Assembly: GCA_034440575.1 (NCBI GenBank)
Contig: JAOTOL010001662.1
Location: forward strand, 3,833,501 to 3,897,500
DNA: 64,000 nt
Reading direction: 5' to 3'
Source: Imbricaverruca yamaguchii
Taxonomy: Eukaryota > Arthropoda > Thecostraca > Neoverrucidae
Both the position numbers and the translations under genes were made by a program. Below the pieces are notes generated by a model. That model did not search any database. It was not told the origin of the DNA and worked only from the letters and a program-made list of their open reading frames with translations. Each line of letters starts with the position of its first letter. Within the stretch, counting starts at the first letter, position 1. Shown here in pieces: positions 33,729-44,469 of the stretch.

Positions 33729-35624
33729 CTACACGTTCCCTGTCGCCCGGAAGAACTTCGTGACAAACTCACGCTTCTGGTAGGTGGTTGCATCTGGCAC
33801 CCGCATGCGCCGCTCCATTTCCTCAAGGTAGGCACACATCGCTGGGCGAGGATCGTAATGAGCCGTGCCGACACCATTGAGAGCGATGATTAGACGGGCA
33901 TTCACCGTGTCGTTCTTCATGCTGAGCCTGTTGTATGAGCGTAGGTTATTGTAGTGAGAGACAGCACGTTCTGTGGCCATGCTGTGAGACGTGAGCGTGA
34001 TGAAAGCAGCCAGCACCTGCTTGCAAACGCCGGTTGATGCTTTCAGCATGGCTCGCTGTTTTCTGTCGTCCGAGTGCTCTGCGCCGCCTAGCGCTTGCAT
34101 GGCCGGCCACCTGTCGCAGACGTTCAGATAAAACTCTGTCGCCTTCTCGGGGAACAGGTCGCTGACCACGCTCTCCCCGGCACGGATGAACTCTTCCGCG
34201 GTCTGAGCCTTCATCATCCGATTCATGCTCTGGGTCACTTCCTCCTGTTCAAAGTCGAAATGCTGACCGACGAAGTTGATTGCGCTCTGCAGAACCTCTT
34301 CTCTGACGGCCTTGAAATCGCGCTCAAATGTGACATTCTCGTTTGGGACGAGCCTTCTCGGACTCGGATCTTCCCGCTCCCTGCCCTCGTCTAAGGCCTG
34401 TTCCTCTCGACCTCCCAGGAGGTTGCCATGGGTCATCACCGTTAGTTGCATGTTGGCGCTGTCGCGCGCCTCGAGCGCCTGGGGGAGGATGATGTCGCTT
34501 CGTTGAAGTCTCTTCTGGAGGTGGGTGATGACTTCGCTTACGTCCCCCATCGGGTGAGTGAGACGCACCAACCTTCCCCCTTCTTCCCAGCGGCGCAGGA
34601 ATCCGCGCGCTTCCGCCTTCGATGCTTTGCTCTCCTCACTCCCTGACTGGCTTATATCCTCCCAGACGACGCGGCATGCTGGCAGGTTCTTCAGCACGGC
34701 TGTGATGAGGGCGAGCAGATGTTGCGAGAAACGGACGTCGAAACACGCTGGAAAGGTCACCGTGCCACCGTGTTTCTTCAGGCGCACCGTCCTCTTTCCC
34801 GACACTCGGAAGAATGTCGCCACGGCGCGGAGGTCTCCCTTCCAGTGCTGGATCTCCTTCACAGTATTCTCGACGCTTTGCATCGCGAGGTCTGATCTGT
34901 GACATCCACACCACAACCCCCCGTGTCGGCCGGTGTTCGCTGTTTCTCCGTCAGTGATCACACCAACGAGCTTGTCGAGAGGCGCCCCACATCGCCTCAA
35001 GCCGTTCTTTACGGCTTCCAGAAGTCCACTAACACCTGAGCCCTCAGACTTCCCGACCCCAAGAATGACGGTCTGAAGACTACCGTCGTCCCGGATGAGA
35101 CGCGCGGTGATGGACTTATTATCAATCGCCTGGTGATCCACCGACCCGTCAACTTGAACGCTGTAGGCCACGCACTCTGGCATGGCATGACCGAGCTTCT
35201 TGACTTGGTCACTTATAATCTCCAGCATCTCTCGGTAAATGTCCGGCGACTGGTGTGAGAGTGTAGATGGCGGAGGTTGTGTTGGTGTGTACGGAGTCGA
35301 CTCAGCCATCATCGTCATCATTCGCTGACTGTGTAGAACCGCCAGCGATCTTGCGGGCCACGACCAGGCACTTGGGGTTTCCAACAGCGAATCATTGTAG
35401 ACGTCTGTGGCGAGGTGTGCCAGCAGCTCTACGAAGTCCGCTCGGTGCTTGCTCAGAATGCTCACCCACGGACGGTCTGCCTCTTGAGCTTGCCATTGCT
35501 CAGTGAGACGCTTGGCTTGAGAGGCTGCTTCATGGACGAGTCCCTTCAAGTGATCCACCACTAACTTCAGCCGATCCTTACCACGGACGATGATTCCATC
35601 GGCGATGTTCATGCGCCCATTCAC
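33729..35624 (-). CDS. hAT-family transposase (KIAA1586/ZMYM-like subgroup)
   Basis: The frame is 631 codons without interruption, unusually clean for this window. Near residues 150-160, YSVQVDGSVDHQA supplies the first catalytic Asp. GVITDGETANTG supplies the second, followed by LWCGCHRSDLAMQSVENTV, the C..H..DLA block typical of this hAT subgroup. The C-terminus has ATERAVSHYNNLRSYNRLSM then NDTVNARLIIALNG, the hAT dimerisation region. The third catalytic residue (Glu) is not pinned down. The frame opens without an obvious strong ATG; the first Met codon is 5 codons in. Upstream on the same strand (about 35640-35700), another frame reads VTCQTCKDQIHVSQ, like the start of an N-terminal zinc finger, so an upstream exon or a frameshift is likely. 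The enzyme would cut and paste elements with these termini. Confidence 0.88.
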   Translation of the reverse strand: MNGRMNIADGIIVRGKDRLKLVVDHLKGLVHEAASQAKRLTEQWQAQEADRPWVSILSKHRADFVELLAHLATDVYNDSLLETPSAWSWPARSLAVLHSQRMMTMMAESTPYTPTQPPPSTLSHQSPDIYREMLEIISDQVKKLGHAMPECVAYSVQVDGSVDHQAIDNKSITARLIRDDGSLQTVILGVGKSEGSGVSGLLEAVKNGLRRCGAPLDKLVGVITDGETANTGRHGGLWCGCHRSDLAMQSVENTVKEIQHWKGDLRAVATFFRVSGKRTVRLKKHGGTVTFPACFDVRFSQHLLALITAVLKNLPACRVVWEDISQSGSEESKASKAEARGFLRRWEEGGRLVRLTHPMGDVSEVITHLQKRLQRSDIILPQALEARDSANMQLTVMTHGNLLGGREEQALDEGREREDPSPRRLVPNENVTFERDFKAVREEVLQSAINFVGQHFDFEQEEVTQSMNRMMKAQTAEEFIRAGESVVSDLFPEKATEFYLNVCDRWPAMQALGGAEHSDDRKQRAMLKASTGVCKQVLAAFITLTSHSMATERAVSHYNNLRSYNRLSMKNDTVNARLIIALNGVGTAHYDPRPAMCAYLEEMERRMRVPDATTYQKREFVTKFFRATGNV

Positions 35625-35820
35625 CGAGGCCTTTGTGACACATGAATCTGGTCTTTACATGTCTGGCACGTCACTACAGACCTATGACATTTTCCTGGCG
35701 TCACCTTAGTCACTTTCAAGCATGGGAAGTGCTCTGTCAGGCAGTTCAGCTGGAGTTTTGCCCCTTTGTACCACGTACTCTTATCGGTGGCAAGGTCTGG
35801 ATCAGGAGGCGGCCCGAATG

Positions 35821-35975
35821 ACGGACCAGGCTGGCTCTGGTCAGGTGGCAGGGACTGTGACGGACCAGGCTGGCTCTAGTCAGGTGGCAGGGGCTGTGAC
35901 GGACCAGGCTGGCTCTGTTCATGCGCCAGGGGTTGTGACGGACCAGGCTGGCTCTGTTCAGGCGCCAGGAGCTGT
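35821..35975. repeat. 39-bp minisatellite inside the hAT 5' region, 4 copies
   Basis: ACGGACCAGGCTGGCTCT starts at 35821, 35860, 35899 and 35938. It lies between the transposase start and the element's right terminus, where a promoter would be expected. Confidence 0.95.
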
Positions 35976-36249
35976 GACAGACGTCTCTAAAAGGAGAGCT
36001 ACCACATTCCCTAAAAAGGAAAATTGCTACAAAGTACAGTTTTTCCCCGTAGAGATGCAAAGTGTAAGATATTCGGTCACACTTGTGAATTACATTTGTC
36101 TGTTTGGTTGAACCAAACACCAACTGAAAAAACCCTCAATTTCTGGCATTTGCCACTGGTGGACCAATTTCCCGTCACTGGTGGACCACTTTGGAGCACT
36201 CGTGGACCAAGTGACCAGTGACTATGTTAGACGAGGCCCTGGTTTGAGG

Positions 36250-37740
36250 TCTACTCAGCACTGATGATAATTGCTTCCTTAATTACTTCACTATATCGCA
36301 ATCCTCAACCATCATTCTAGCATCTACCTTAAGTTTCCCCACCGTACATTTCTTAGAATGGAATGTGTAGGAGCGCATTGGTCCTGTAGTATTTCCTGCC
36401 AAACAGTCGCCAACCAATTTAATTTCAGCCAGTTCTTCAGATGCCCTAACAAATCTCCTAACTTTGTTTCTATCACCACGCCAGTGTTGTATGCGAGCCA
36501 ATCGCAGACACACCACACCGTATGTCAATATCACGAACCGACGGCTGGCAGCCTACGCAGCCTGGATGACACTATTCGCTATAAAAAAAGGTCAGATTAA
36601 TCCACGTCACGAAACGTGTTCTCCCCATGTGTTAGTCTCTAGTTGAAGACTTCCAATGCAGCTGGCAGCTGGCTCTCAGCTCGCCGGCCATGTGTAGCTG
36701 TGTAACGCCTGACTTGCATATATCAGTGGGCCCGCGTGACTCGAGGTCAGTTCTTGTGGCTGCCGGTGACAGGAAGTGACGCACGAGGCGTGAAATAGAA
36801 CACGGGCGCGAATGTGACACCTTGTCATCGCATCGCCGCCGGGCCGTGGGGCGTGCAGCTGAAGGAGTCCGGGGACACAATGGTGGGCTGGACACTGGAC
36901 AGCTGCGTGGGTGTTCTGCGATTCCAAGGGATAGCATGGGTGCAGTGTCTTTGTCAGATGCCTTTGAAGTTGGGGCTAATCCATGCCCCTGAATGCTTTC
37001 ACTTTTTGTTCGCAAAACAAAAGAAGGAAGAAAATCCGGATTTAAGCCAAAACGTTTTGAAATTGCAGGGGGAAGTGGCACCCCATCCCTTGGGGCCACA
37101 TCCATGTGCGCGATTCAGGTAGCAATGTGTGTATCAAATTGTGTCCCTAAATTAATCATCACGGACGTATTTTCCCCTTATAATGATGGTTATCTAGTGG
37201 CAATGCAAGGTTAATTGTGGAATAAAATAATATTAAAACATTTGTCTTGCACTGTGCTCGTTGCCGTTGAATTAATCAGGAATGCATACCGCCTACAGCC
37301 TTCTGGTGCAGGCGATTAGCATTAGTCCTGGTGTATCACCTTCAACCTTTCTTTGAAGCCCCTTCGCGAAGTAATATCTTTTGTGATGAAATCCGCGCTG
37401 CATCATTTGATTCCGTCTTAAACCGTGACGGGATATGTATCGCCACCCTCCACTTAGTGGCTATGACTTTTATCGGAATGTTCGCAAAGATGGTTGCTTC
37501 AGAGCAGCATTCGTCTCTCGCTTCTCCTGCAAATATCCCCGATGAACTCATACCCATAGTGCTCCTTTGATGATCTATGATAAGCACACCGTCATGGTAT
37601 CACACATATTTGTGCACTAAGGTGCAGCGTAAGTACACAAGCATTGATAATTGTGCCAATTGCCAGGTTAACGAGAATAAAGCGCTTATTAATTGTAAAA
37701 CATGTTGTAAATTGGATACCTAATACATATTTTATAATAT
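36250..37740. other. no gene recognised
   Basis: Frames up to 157 codons (minus strand, 36632-37105) show no known domain. The DNA downstream of 37100 is AT-rich and featureless. Confidence 0.5.
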
Positions 37741-37827
37741 ATGGAACACATAACTCGTTATGAAGATACACATTATTTCACTACACACCAATGCACAAAA
37801 CCTAAGCCCCAATACACACATACACAC

Positions 37828-37829
37828 AA

Positions 37830-37914
<85 letters not shown>
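37828..37914. repeat. (TA)n microsatellite, left of PLE copy B
   Basis: About 85 bases of pure TA, directly joined to the left inverted arm of PLE copy B. Confidence 0.97.
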
Positions 37915-37919
<5 letters not shown>

Positions 37920-38062
37920 CGTTGGTTAAACACGACAGCTTGTTCTGCATTTATTAGCTTTTTATGTATGTTTTCGATATGTCGCACATTCGCTTTCACT
38001 TGAGATTCGAGCTGGTGGACTATTTCTCCGAATGAGATCATCACAAGTGTGAGTTATGGTTT

Positions 38063-38112
38063 CCATCTATATTCAAATACAACGTTTCGATCGTCATAGA
38101 TCATCATCATGG
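38063..38112 (-). ncRNA. candidate degenerate hammerhead-like motif, arm 1
   Basis: Minus-strand counterpart of the motif at 39836-39885, with one loop difference (TTGAATA). The same CCAT/ATGG closing stem, GATC/GATC inner stem and GAAAC are kept. Confidence 0.3.
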
Positions 38113-38356
38113 ATACATTATAGGTGACATGGCTAGATGGAGTCAAAGTTATGACAAGTAAAACAAGTGGGTAAGTGCAAAAAAACATTTCACGGGATAC
38201 AAATCATTCAAGCATTTATATGGGCACTTTCATCGTCAAGTCCAGGAATCCGATTACAGGCAACAGTACACGCACGTACTCATAAAAAGGCACGCGTTAC
38301 ACTTCACTCATAATCGTACAGAGCTAGTGCAGAGGTCATCTTGCACTGCATGCTTA

Positions 38357-39439
38357 TTACCGCAAGGTATCCTTGATGAGAACAGCCTCATATACCGGCA
38401 AGCGTCTTCGATCAGCACATTTTACAAGGATCTCTGTATTAGATACTAGATTAGTGCGTGTGATAGAGGCCTTGTGTGTGTCCCTATAGTGTTTTTTGGG
38501 CCCACCACTCTGTAAGTGCATGGTGAGCCTTCTACTGAGCGTCGTTGTAGTATGGCCAATGTAGCATACTGGACGGGTTGCGCAGTCCCCGTGTGGGCAA
38601 GTGAATTTGTACACTACATTGACCTGCTTTAATGGCTCAGTTTCAAGCTGGGGGTTATTTCTCATGGTTAATGATGACGTTTTTGGACCTTGATAATAAA
38701 TCGTAAGTGATAATTTCTCACCAACTACTTTAGGTCTACAACTGCCTAGAACAATTTTCTTTATGGCACGCTCATCATGCTTCCAGGCAGGGGTCATGAT
38801 GTTTTGATAAAAAATCTTGATGTTTATATTTTTAGTATGGTTATCATCTTGTTTTTGCAGATATTTAGTTATGATGTCCTTGCATGTGGCGTCAAAGTCT
38901 CTATTACTATATCCATTGTTAACAAGAAGCTGGCGGACTCTCTGTAGCTCCTGGTCAAGGAGTTCCCACGAAGAACAGTTCTTTACTGCCCTACCGACGT
39001 ATGCCCGAATGACACCTTTTTTATATCGGTCTGGGCACTCACTAGCCGCATTCATGCAACAGCCGGTATCCGTCGGCTTCCTGTAAACATCTGTGACGTA
39101 ATGGTCACTTGCGGATTTTACTATGACGTCAAGGAAAGGCAGCTTAGCTTGAACACTCAGTTCTTTTGTGAATTTCAGACCAGATATCTCCTGTAGCCTG
39201 AGTCTGATAGTCTCAAGGACTTCTTCACTCTTCACGTCCAAGAATATATCATCGATATATCGGCAATAAAAGTTAGGTTTTAGATTCACATCGCCAAACA
39301 TCTCCAGTTCTACATGTGACATGTAAGCTTGTGCAAAAAGGACACCCAACGGTGACCCCATAGCTACACCTTCTACCTGGCGATAAAGTCTACCCTCAGG
39401 GCATCTAAATGGTGCTTCCATCGTACAAAGTCTAAGCAT
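38357..39439 (-). CDS. PLE reverse transcriptase (late motifs) plus GIY-YIG, open but 5'-truncated
   Basis: This is 360 uninterrupted codons on the minus strand. It starts at LRLCTMEAPF, a few residues before motif B ([14 protein letters not shown]), then YCRYIDDIFLDV (catalytic Y-x-D-D), LPFLDVIV and VYRKPTD. A linker follows with CSSWELLDQELQRVRQLL, then VVYKFTCPHGDC and VCYIGHTTTTLSRRLTMHL (GIY-YIG-type endonuclease), NTEILVKC, and a final YEAVLIKDTLR. Palm motif A and the N-terminal half are absent, so it cannot make a full enzyme despite being open. The upstream limit is the head-to-head junction at about 39448. The protein is collinear with copy A (5322-6494). Confidence 0.9.
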   Translation of the reverse strand: MLRLCTMEAPFRCPEGRLYRQVEGVAMGSPLGVLFAQAYMSHVELEMFGDVNLKPNFYCRYIDDIFLDVKSEEVLETIRLRLQEISGLKFTKELSVQAKLPFLDVIVKSASDHYVTDVYRKPTDTGCCMNAASECPDRYKKGVIRAYVGRAVKNCSSWELLDQELQRVRQLLVNNGYSNRDFDATCKDIITKYLQKQDDNHTKNINIKIFYQNIMTPAWKHDERAIKKIVLGSCRPKVVGEKLSLTIYYQGPKTSSLTMRNNPQLETEPLKQVNVVYKFTCPHGDCATRPVCYIGHTTTTLSRRLTMHLQSGGPKKHYRDTHKASITRTNLVSNTEILVKCADRRRLPVYEAVLIKDTLR

Positions 39440-39835
39440 TTGCTCCAGAAAAAAAAACTATAGGGACACACACAAGGCCTCTATCACACGCACTAATCTA
39501 GTATCTAATACAGAGATCCTTGTAAAATGTGCTGATCGAAGACGCTTGCCGGTATATGAGGCTGTTCTCATCAAGGATACCTTGCTGGTAATAAGCATAC
39601 AGTGCAAGATGACCTCTGCACTAGCTCTGTACGATTATGAGTGAAGTGTAACGCGTGCCTTTTTATGAGTACGTGCGTGTACTGTTGCCTGTAATCGGAT
39701 TCCTGGACTTGACGATGAAAGTGCCCATATAAATGCTTGAATGATTTGTATCCCGTGAAATGTTTTTTTGCACTTACCCACTTGTTTTACTTGTCATAAC
39801 TTTGACTCCATCTAGCCATGTCACCTATAATGTAT

Positions 39836-39885
39836 CCATGATGATGATCTATGACGATCGAAACGTTGTATTTAAATATAGATGG
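39836..39885 (+). ncRNA. candidate degenerate hammerhead-like motif, arm 2
   Basis: The sequence reads CCAT, TGATGA-like core, GATC-TATGAC-GATC, GAAAC, a TAT-TTAA-ATA stretch, then ATGG. Hammerheads require CUGAUGA, a stem II, GAAA and a closing stem I. Here the first C of the core is A, stem II is only 4 bp, and stem III is unclear. Hammerhead motifs are known from PLE terminal repeats, which is why I flag it. Activity is doubtful. Confidence 0.3.
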
Positions 39886-40062
39886 AAACCATAACTCACA
39901 CTTGTGATGATCTCATTCGGAGAAATAGTCCACCAGCTCGAATCTCAAGTGAAAGCGAATGTGCGACATATCGAAAACATACATAAAAAGCTAATAAATG
40001 CAGAACAAGCTGTCGTGTTTAACCAACGGTGCCTATATGAAAATCTGCTCCCAAGATACACA

Positions 40063-40063
<1 letters not shown>

Positions 40064-40134
<71 letters not shown>
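40064..40134. repeat. (TA)n microsatellite, right of PLE copy B
   Basis: About 70 bases of TA, passing into TG/CG-interrupted sequence to 40170. The plus-strand frame from the PLE piece reads directly into it. Confidence 0.97.
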
Positions 40135-40138
<4 letters not shown>

Positions 40139-40139
40139 G

Positions 40140-41165
40140 TGTGTATGTGTGTGTGCGTGTGCGTATGTTATTCCATTCCTGCTACGATGGCAGAGAACAT
40201 AACAGTAGCTGCAAGATATAAGTATACAGAGCCATAACGAGAAGTGCAAACTACCGTCACGAAGTTGGCGGCAAAAACGAGTGCGAAGAATTGAGCCGGC
40301 CGCGAGAAACTTGTGGCCGCCGATAGGCCGGGCGAGATTTTCATTAAGCGACGTTTGTTTTTCTCGGCGCCGCCGCTGCCGAGTGGTAGGCATCGGCGTC
40401 GTGGCCGGCACGCCCCAGTAAATCCAGATTCAACGCATCGCCCAAATGGATTGCCTGGGGGTGTCCGACGCGGCGGCTCTCAGCGCCGATGGTCAGCTGT
40501 AGATGCGGGTCACGGTTGCAACGTTCAGGTCAGCTGTAGATGCAGGTCACGGTGGCAACGTTCAGGTCAGCTGTAAATGTGGGTCACTGTGCTGGTGTTC
40601 AGGTCGCTGCAGACGCGGGTCACGGCGGTGACGGTCAGGTCAGCTGAAGGGCGGGGCTAGTGTCTGCCAAGTTTTGTGAAATTCAACCTTGCACAATGTA
40701 AGTATAGTAGCACAGCATTATGCTACACTACCTAGCACACCCTCGGAAACCCGTGACGATGCCCATGCTAACTGTTAATGGTGATCCCTAAGCTGGCTAG
40801 TCCGTGCTGAGCACCCATGTTGCCATCCTTCATTGGCAATGGGGATTTCGAGCCCTATCTTTAACACATTAAATTACCTATCTACGCTATTTATCTATCT
40901 ATCTACCTTATCGTGTCATTCGATCCGTTTCAGACAACACATTGTATACACACATATATGAAGTGCCTCCTTAAAGTAATATAATACCTTTACTGTTTGC
41001 ACTGGACTTAAAGCACCGTTATATTCCAAGGCTGTTTCAAGACAAGATGTACGTTCGGATCCAATCGTAGCTGCCAGCGTAGGAGGGGGAGGTTGGTGTT
41101 GGTGACTGTGACGATGGATGGGTGACACCCTGTGACATCATGGGGATCACGTCTGGGCCCTCGTT
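40140..41165. repeat. no gene; 37-bp tandem repeat at 40491-40640
   Basis: GGTCAGCTGTAGATGCGGGT starts at 40491 and again at 40528, with two more diverged copies up to about 40640 (period about 37). A (TCTA)n-like stretch lies at 40876-40910. Nothing else is recognised here. Confidence 0.75.
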
Positions 41166-42920
41166 GGTCCCCACCGGTACAGAACGGCAGACCCTCGGCT
41201 GTGGTCCCCACCGGTACAGACCGAAGACCCTCGGCTGGGGTCCCCACCGGTACATAACGGCAGACCCTCGGCTGGGGTCCCCACCGGTACAGAACGGCAG
41301 ACTCTCGGCTGGGGTCCCCACCGGTACAGAACGGCAGACCCTCGGCTGGGGTCCCCACCGGTACAGAACGGCAGACCCTCGGCTGGGGTCCCCACCGATA
41401 CATAACGGCAGACCCTCGGCTGGGGTCCCCACCGGTACAGACCGAAGACCCTCGGCTGGGGTCCCCACCGGTACAGAACGGCAGACCCTCGGCTGGGGTC
41501 CCCACCGGTACAGAACGGCAGACCCTCGGCTGGGGTCCCCACCGGTACAGAACGGCAGACTCTCGGCTGGGGTCCCCACCGGTACAGACCGAAGACCCTC
41601 GGCTGGGGTCCCCACCGGTACAGAACGGCAGACACTCGGCTGTGGTCCCCACCGGTACAGACCGAAGACCCTCGGCTGGGGTCCCCACCGGTACAGAACG
41701 GCAGACCCTCGGCTGGGGTCCCCACCGGTACAGACCGAAGACCCTCGGCTGGGGTCCCCACCGGTACAGACCGAAGACCCTCGGCTGGGGTCCCCACCGG
41801 TACAGAACGGCAGACACTCGGCTGGGGTCCCCACCGGTACAGACCGAAGACCCTCGGCTGGGGTCCCCACCGGTACAGAACGGCAGACTCTCGGCTGGGG
41901 TCCCCACCGGTACATAACGGCAGACCCTCGGCTGGGGTCCCCACCGGTACAGACCGAAGACCCTCGGCTGGGGTCCCCACCGGTACAGACGGCAGACCCT
42001 CGGCTGGGGTCCCCACCGGTACAGACCGAAGACCCTCGGCTGGGGTCCCCACCGGTACAGAACGGCAGACACTCGGCTGTGGTCCCCACCGGTACAGACC
42101 GAAGACCCTCGGCTGGGGTCCCCACCGGTACAGAACGGCAGACTCTCGGCTGGGGTCCCCACCGGTACAGACCGAAGACCCTCGGCTGTGGTCCCCACCG
42201 GTACAGACCGAAGACCCTCGGCTGGGGTCCCCACCGGTACAGAACGGCAGACTCTCGGCTGGGGTCCCCACCGGTACAGACCGAAGACCCTCGGCTGGGG
42301 TCCCCACCGGTACAGAACGGCAGACTCTCGGCTGGGGTCCCCACCGGTACATAACGGCAGACCCTCGGCTGGGGTCCCCACCGGTACAGACCGAAGACCC
42401 TCGGCTGGGGTCCCCACCGGTACATAACGGCAGACTCTCGGCTGGGGTCCCCACCGGTACAGACCGAAGACCCTCGGCTGTGGTCCCCACCGGTACAGAA
42501 CGGCAGACTCTCGGCTGGGGTCCCCACCGGTACAGACCGAAGACCCTCGGCTGGGGTCCCCACCGGTACAGAACGGCAGACACTCGGCTGTGGTCCCCAC
42601 CGGTACAGACCGAAGACCCTCGGCTGGGGTCCCCACCGGTACAGACCGAAGACCCTCGGCTGGAATCCCCACCGGTACAGAACGGCAGACACTCGGCTGT
42701 GGTCCCCACCGGTACAGACCGAAGACCCTCGGCTGGGGTCCCCACCGGTACAGACCGAAGACCCTCGGCTGGAATCCCCACCGGTACAGACCGGCAGACC
42801 CTCGGCTGGGGTCCCCACCGGTAAAGACCGAAGACCCTCGGCTGGTAGTCGCCGTTGGTTCGGACGGGGAGACCTTCGGGTTGGTGGTCGCCACCGGTAC
42901 AGACCAGGAGACCCTCGGGT
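41166..42920. repeat. 36/37-bp minisatellite, about 48 copies of two unit types
   Basis: Units share GGGGTCCCCACCGGTACAGA and CCTCGGCT but come in two types: a 37-base type with ACGGCAGAC and a 36-base type with CCGAAGAC. The types are interspersed in a non-simple order, and the 37-base type has subtypes (GACCCTC, GACTCTC, GACACTC). Minus-strand frames of about 600-680 codons and a 410-codon plus-strand frame are artefacts of stop-free units. The last copies (42840-42920) are degenerate. Confidence 0.97.
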
Positions 42921-43863
42921 TGGTGGGGAATAGTGGCTTTCAAGAGCCCCCACCCCAGACCCGGGCAAGGTGGAGTTGCCGGTCGGCATACTAGGATTAT
43001 GATGGCATATCACCTCGTTGCTTGGCCGGTAGCGCACTGCCCTAGGGCTGTTAAAGAGAACGGATACGGCCAGCACTAGTATCCGCGGGTTTTCGGCTCA
43101 GGCGATCAGAGTAACGGCTATGAGTATATTCCATCAAGCCTCCAAGCATGCAGTGTCGATTCTGACCTCTGACGGACTCCGATCAGTTGCCGCAGGGCAG
43201 ACCGCCTCAAGGGTCACGGCTGCCACGCAGGGGCAGGCTGTCGTCCGTGGTAAGAAGGCAGCTCTTCCTCGCCGTACTCCAATAAAAAGCATCCACCCAA
43301 TACTGCTTGAGTGGACTCACACCTGACACTGACGATTCCAGAGGTTGCACATGCAACGTTGTGATGCAATTCGTCGTTATTTTGTATTCTGCATGCTGGT
43401 TTTGGAATGATTTCTTTTTATTTCCGCTTAGAAGTGCTCTCTTTCTTCTCTTGACCTCGACGTGTGCGTTTGCTCGATGTGCTGCGTTTCTACGGCGTTG
43501 ATGTGATTGTCAATGTTCAGATCTAATATATGGCTAAATGTATCGGTCATGTTTCCCAAGACGGCTGCTTGCAATTGCTTTGGAACACATCTGAGGGTCA
43601 TTTTGTTCGGCCGCTGCAGGCACGGTTTACAGATATCAATTGGAGGCATTCATTTTTCTTTTCGCTCCTGCAATCATGGCTGATCATGAAATTTGTACCC
43701 ACTGGCTACCCTTGGCAACATGTAGAAATGTTGTGGCACTAAGATTGATCTTTTTGGCACAAGGTTAGGATCCAGTCTAGAATCTCAACATCAAATGGCC
43801 TAGATCCGAGGATCTAATTTTTTGTCATCCTTCATTATATGTATGTACATGTTAATGCGCAAA
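42921..43863. other. no gene recognised
   Basis: Frames reach 70-80 codons without known motifs. Confidence 0.5.
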
Positions 43864-44129
<266 letters not shown>

Positions 44130-44469
44130 CAGATGACAATTAGGCGCAGGCTAACAATATTCATATTAATTCCGCACACAGTTTCAGAACAGCATGACAC
44201 TTTAGTAAGTGCATTCACCTTGCGCCATGTGTTAGCCGCACTCGATGGTAAAAGAAACCATGGCAAGCTGAAAATCGAATGTTAATCGAATCTGTCCACA
44301 GAATCCTACAGAAGGGGAAAACATAGCGGATAAGCTAGCCCATGACAAAACAAGAAGGATAATGCACGGAAATTGAAGCCATGCACAACTTTGTGGAAAA
44401 AGTTGTTGCGTGTGTCGTGTCATGTGTCAAGAAGTTGAAGCGCGTGAGAAGAAAGCAAGAACACCTGCT

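Larger units (their letters stand above)
32608..36241 (-). mobile_element. complete hAT transposon, 3.6 kb
   Basis: The left end CAGGACCTCGTCTAA and the reverse complement of the right end CAGGGCCTCGTCTAA differ at one base. The flanks 32600-32607 and 36242-36249 are both GTTTGAGG, a perfect 8-bp target duplication. Subterminal TGGTGGACCA words near 36157-36200 and TGGTGGAGCA near 32634 may be transposase-binding repeats. The single large frame (33729-35624) is on the minus strand. Matching termini, a perfect duplication and a long uninterrupted frame argue for a fairly recent insertion. It is by far the best-preserved element here. Confidence 0.93.
37916..40063 (-). mobile_element. Penelope-like element, copy B, head-to-head inside (TA)n
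   Basis: 37916-38497 and 39449-40032 are inverted copies of each other, about 582 and 584 bases, very similar by eye. Each holds the end of the GIY-YIG coding sequence, the 3' untranslated region and the N-terminal coding piece, and each ends outward at a (TA)n tract. Between them lies the 5'-truncated reverse transcriptase of the minus-strand copy. The plus-strand partner is only the 3' fragment; it retains a further 31 bases (40033-40063) before its TA tract. This is the plan of copy A with a longer inverted piece. Confidence 0.9.

Noticed and set aside
36853..36872. GTGCAGCTGAAGGAGTCCGG, which resembles the start of immunoglobulin VH (VQLKESG)
   Set aside because: The match is only about 20 bases, with no V-domain Cys or Trp framework following; chance similarity.
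41008..43076. Frames of 598-679 codons on the minus strand and 410 on the plus strand
   Set aside because: Artefacts of the 36/37-bp array; the frame switches whenever unit length changes, and both strands are open.
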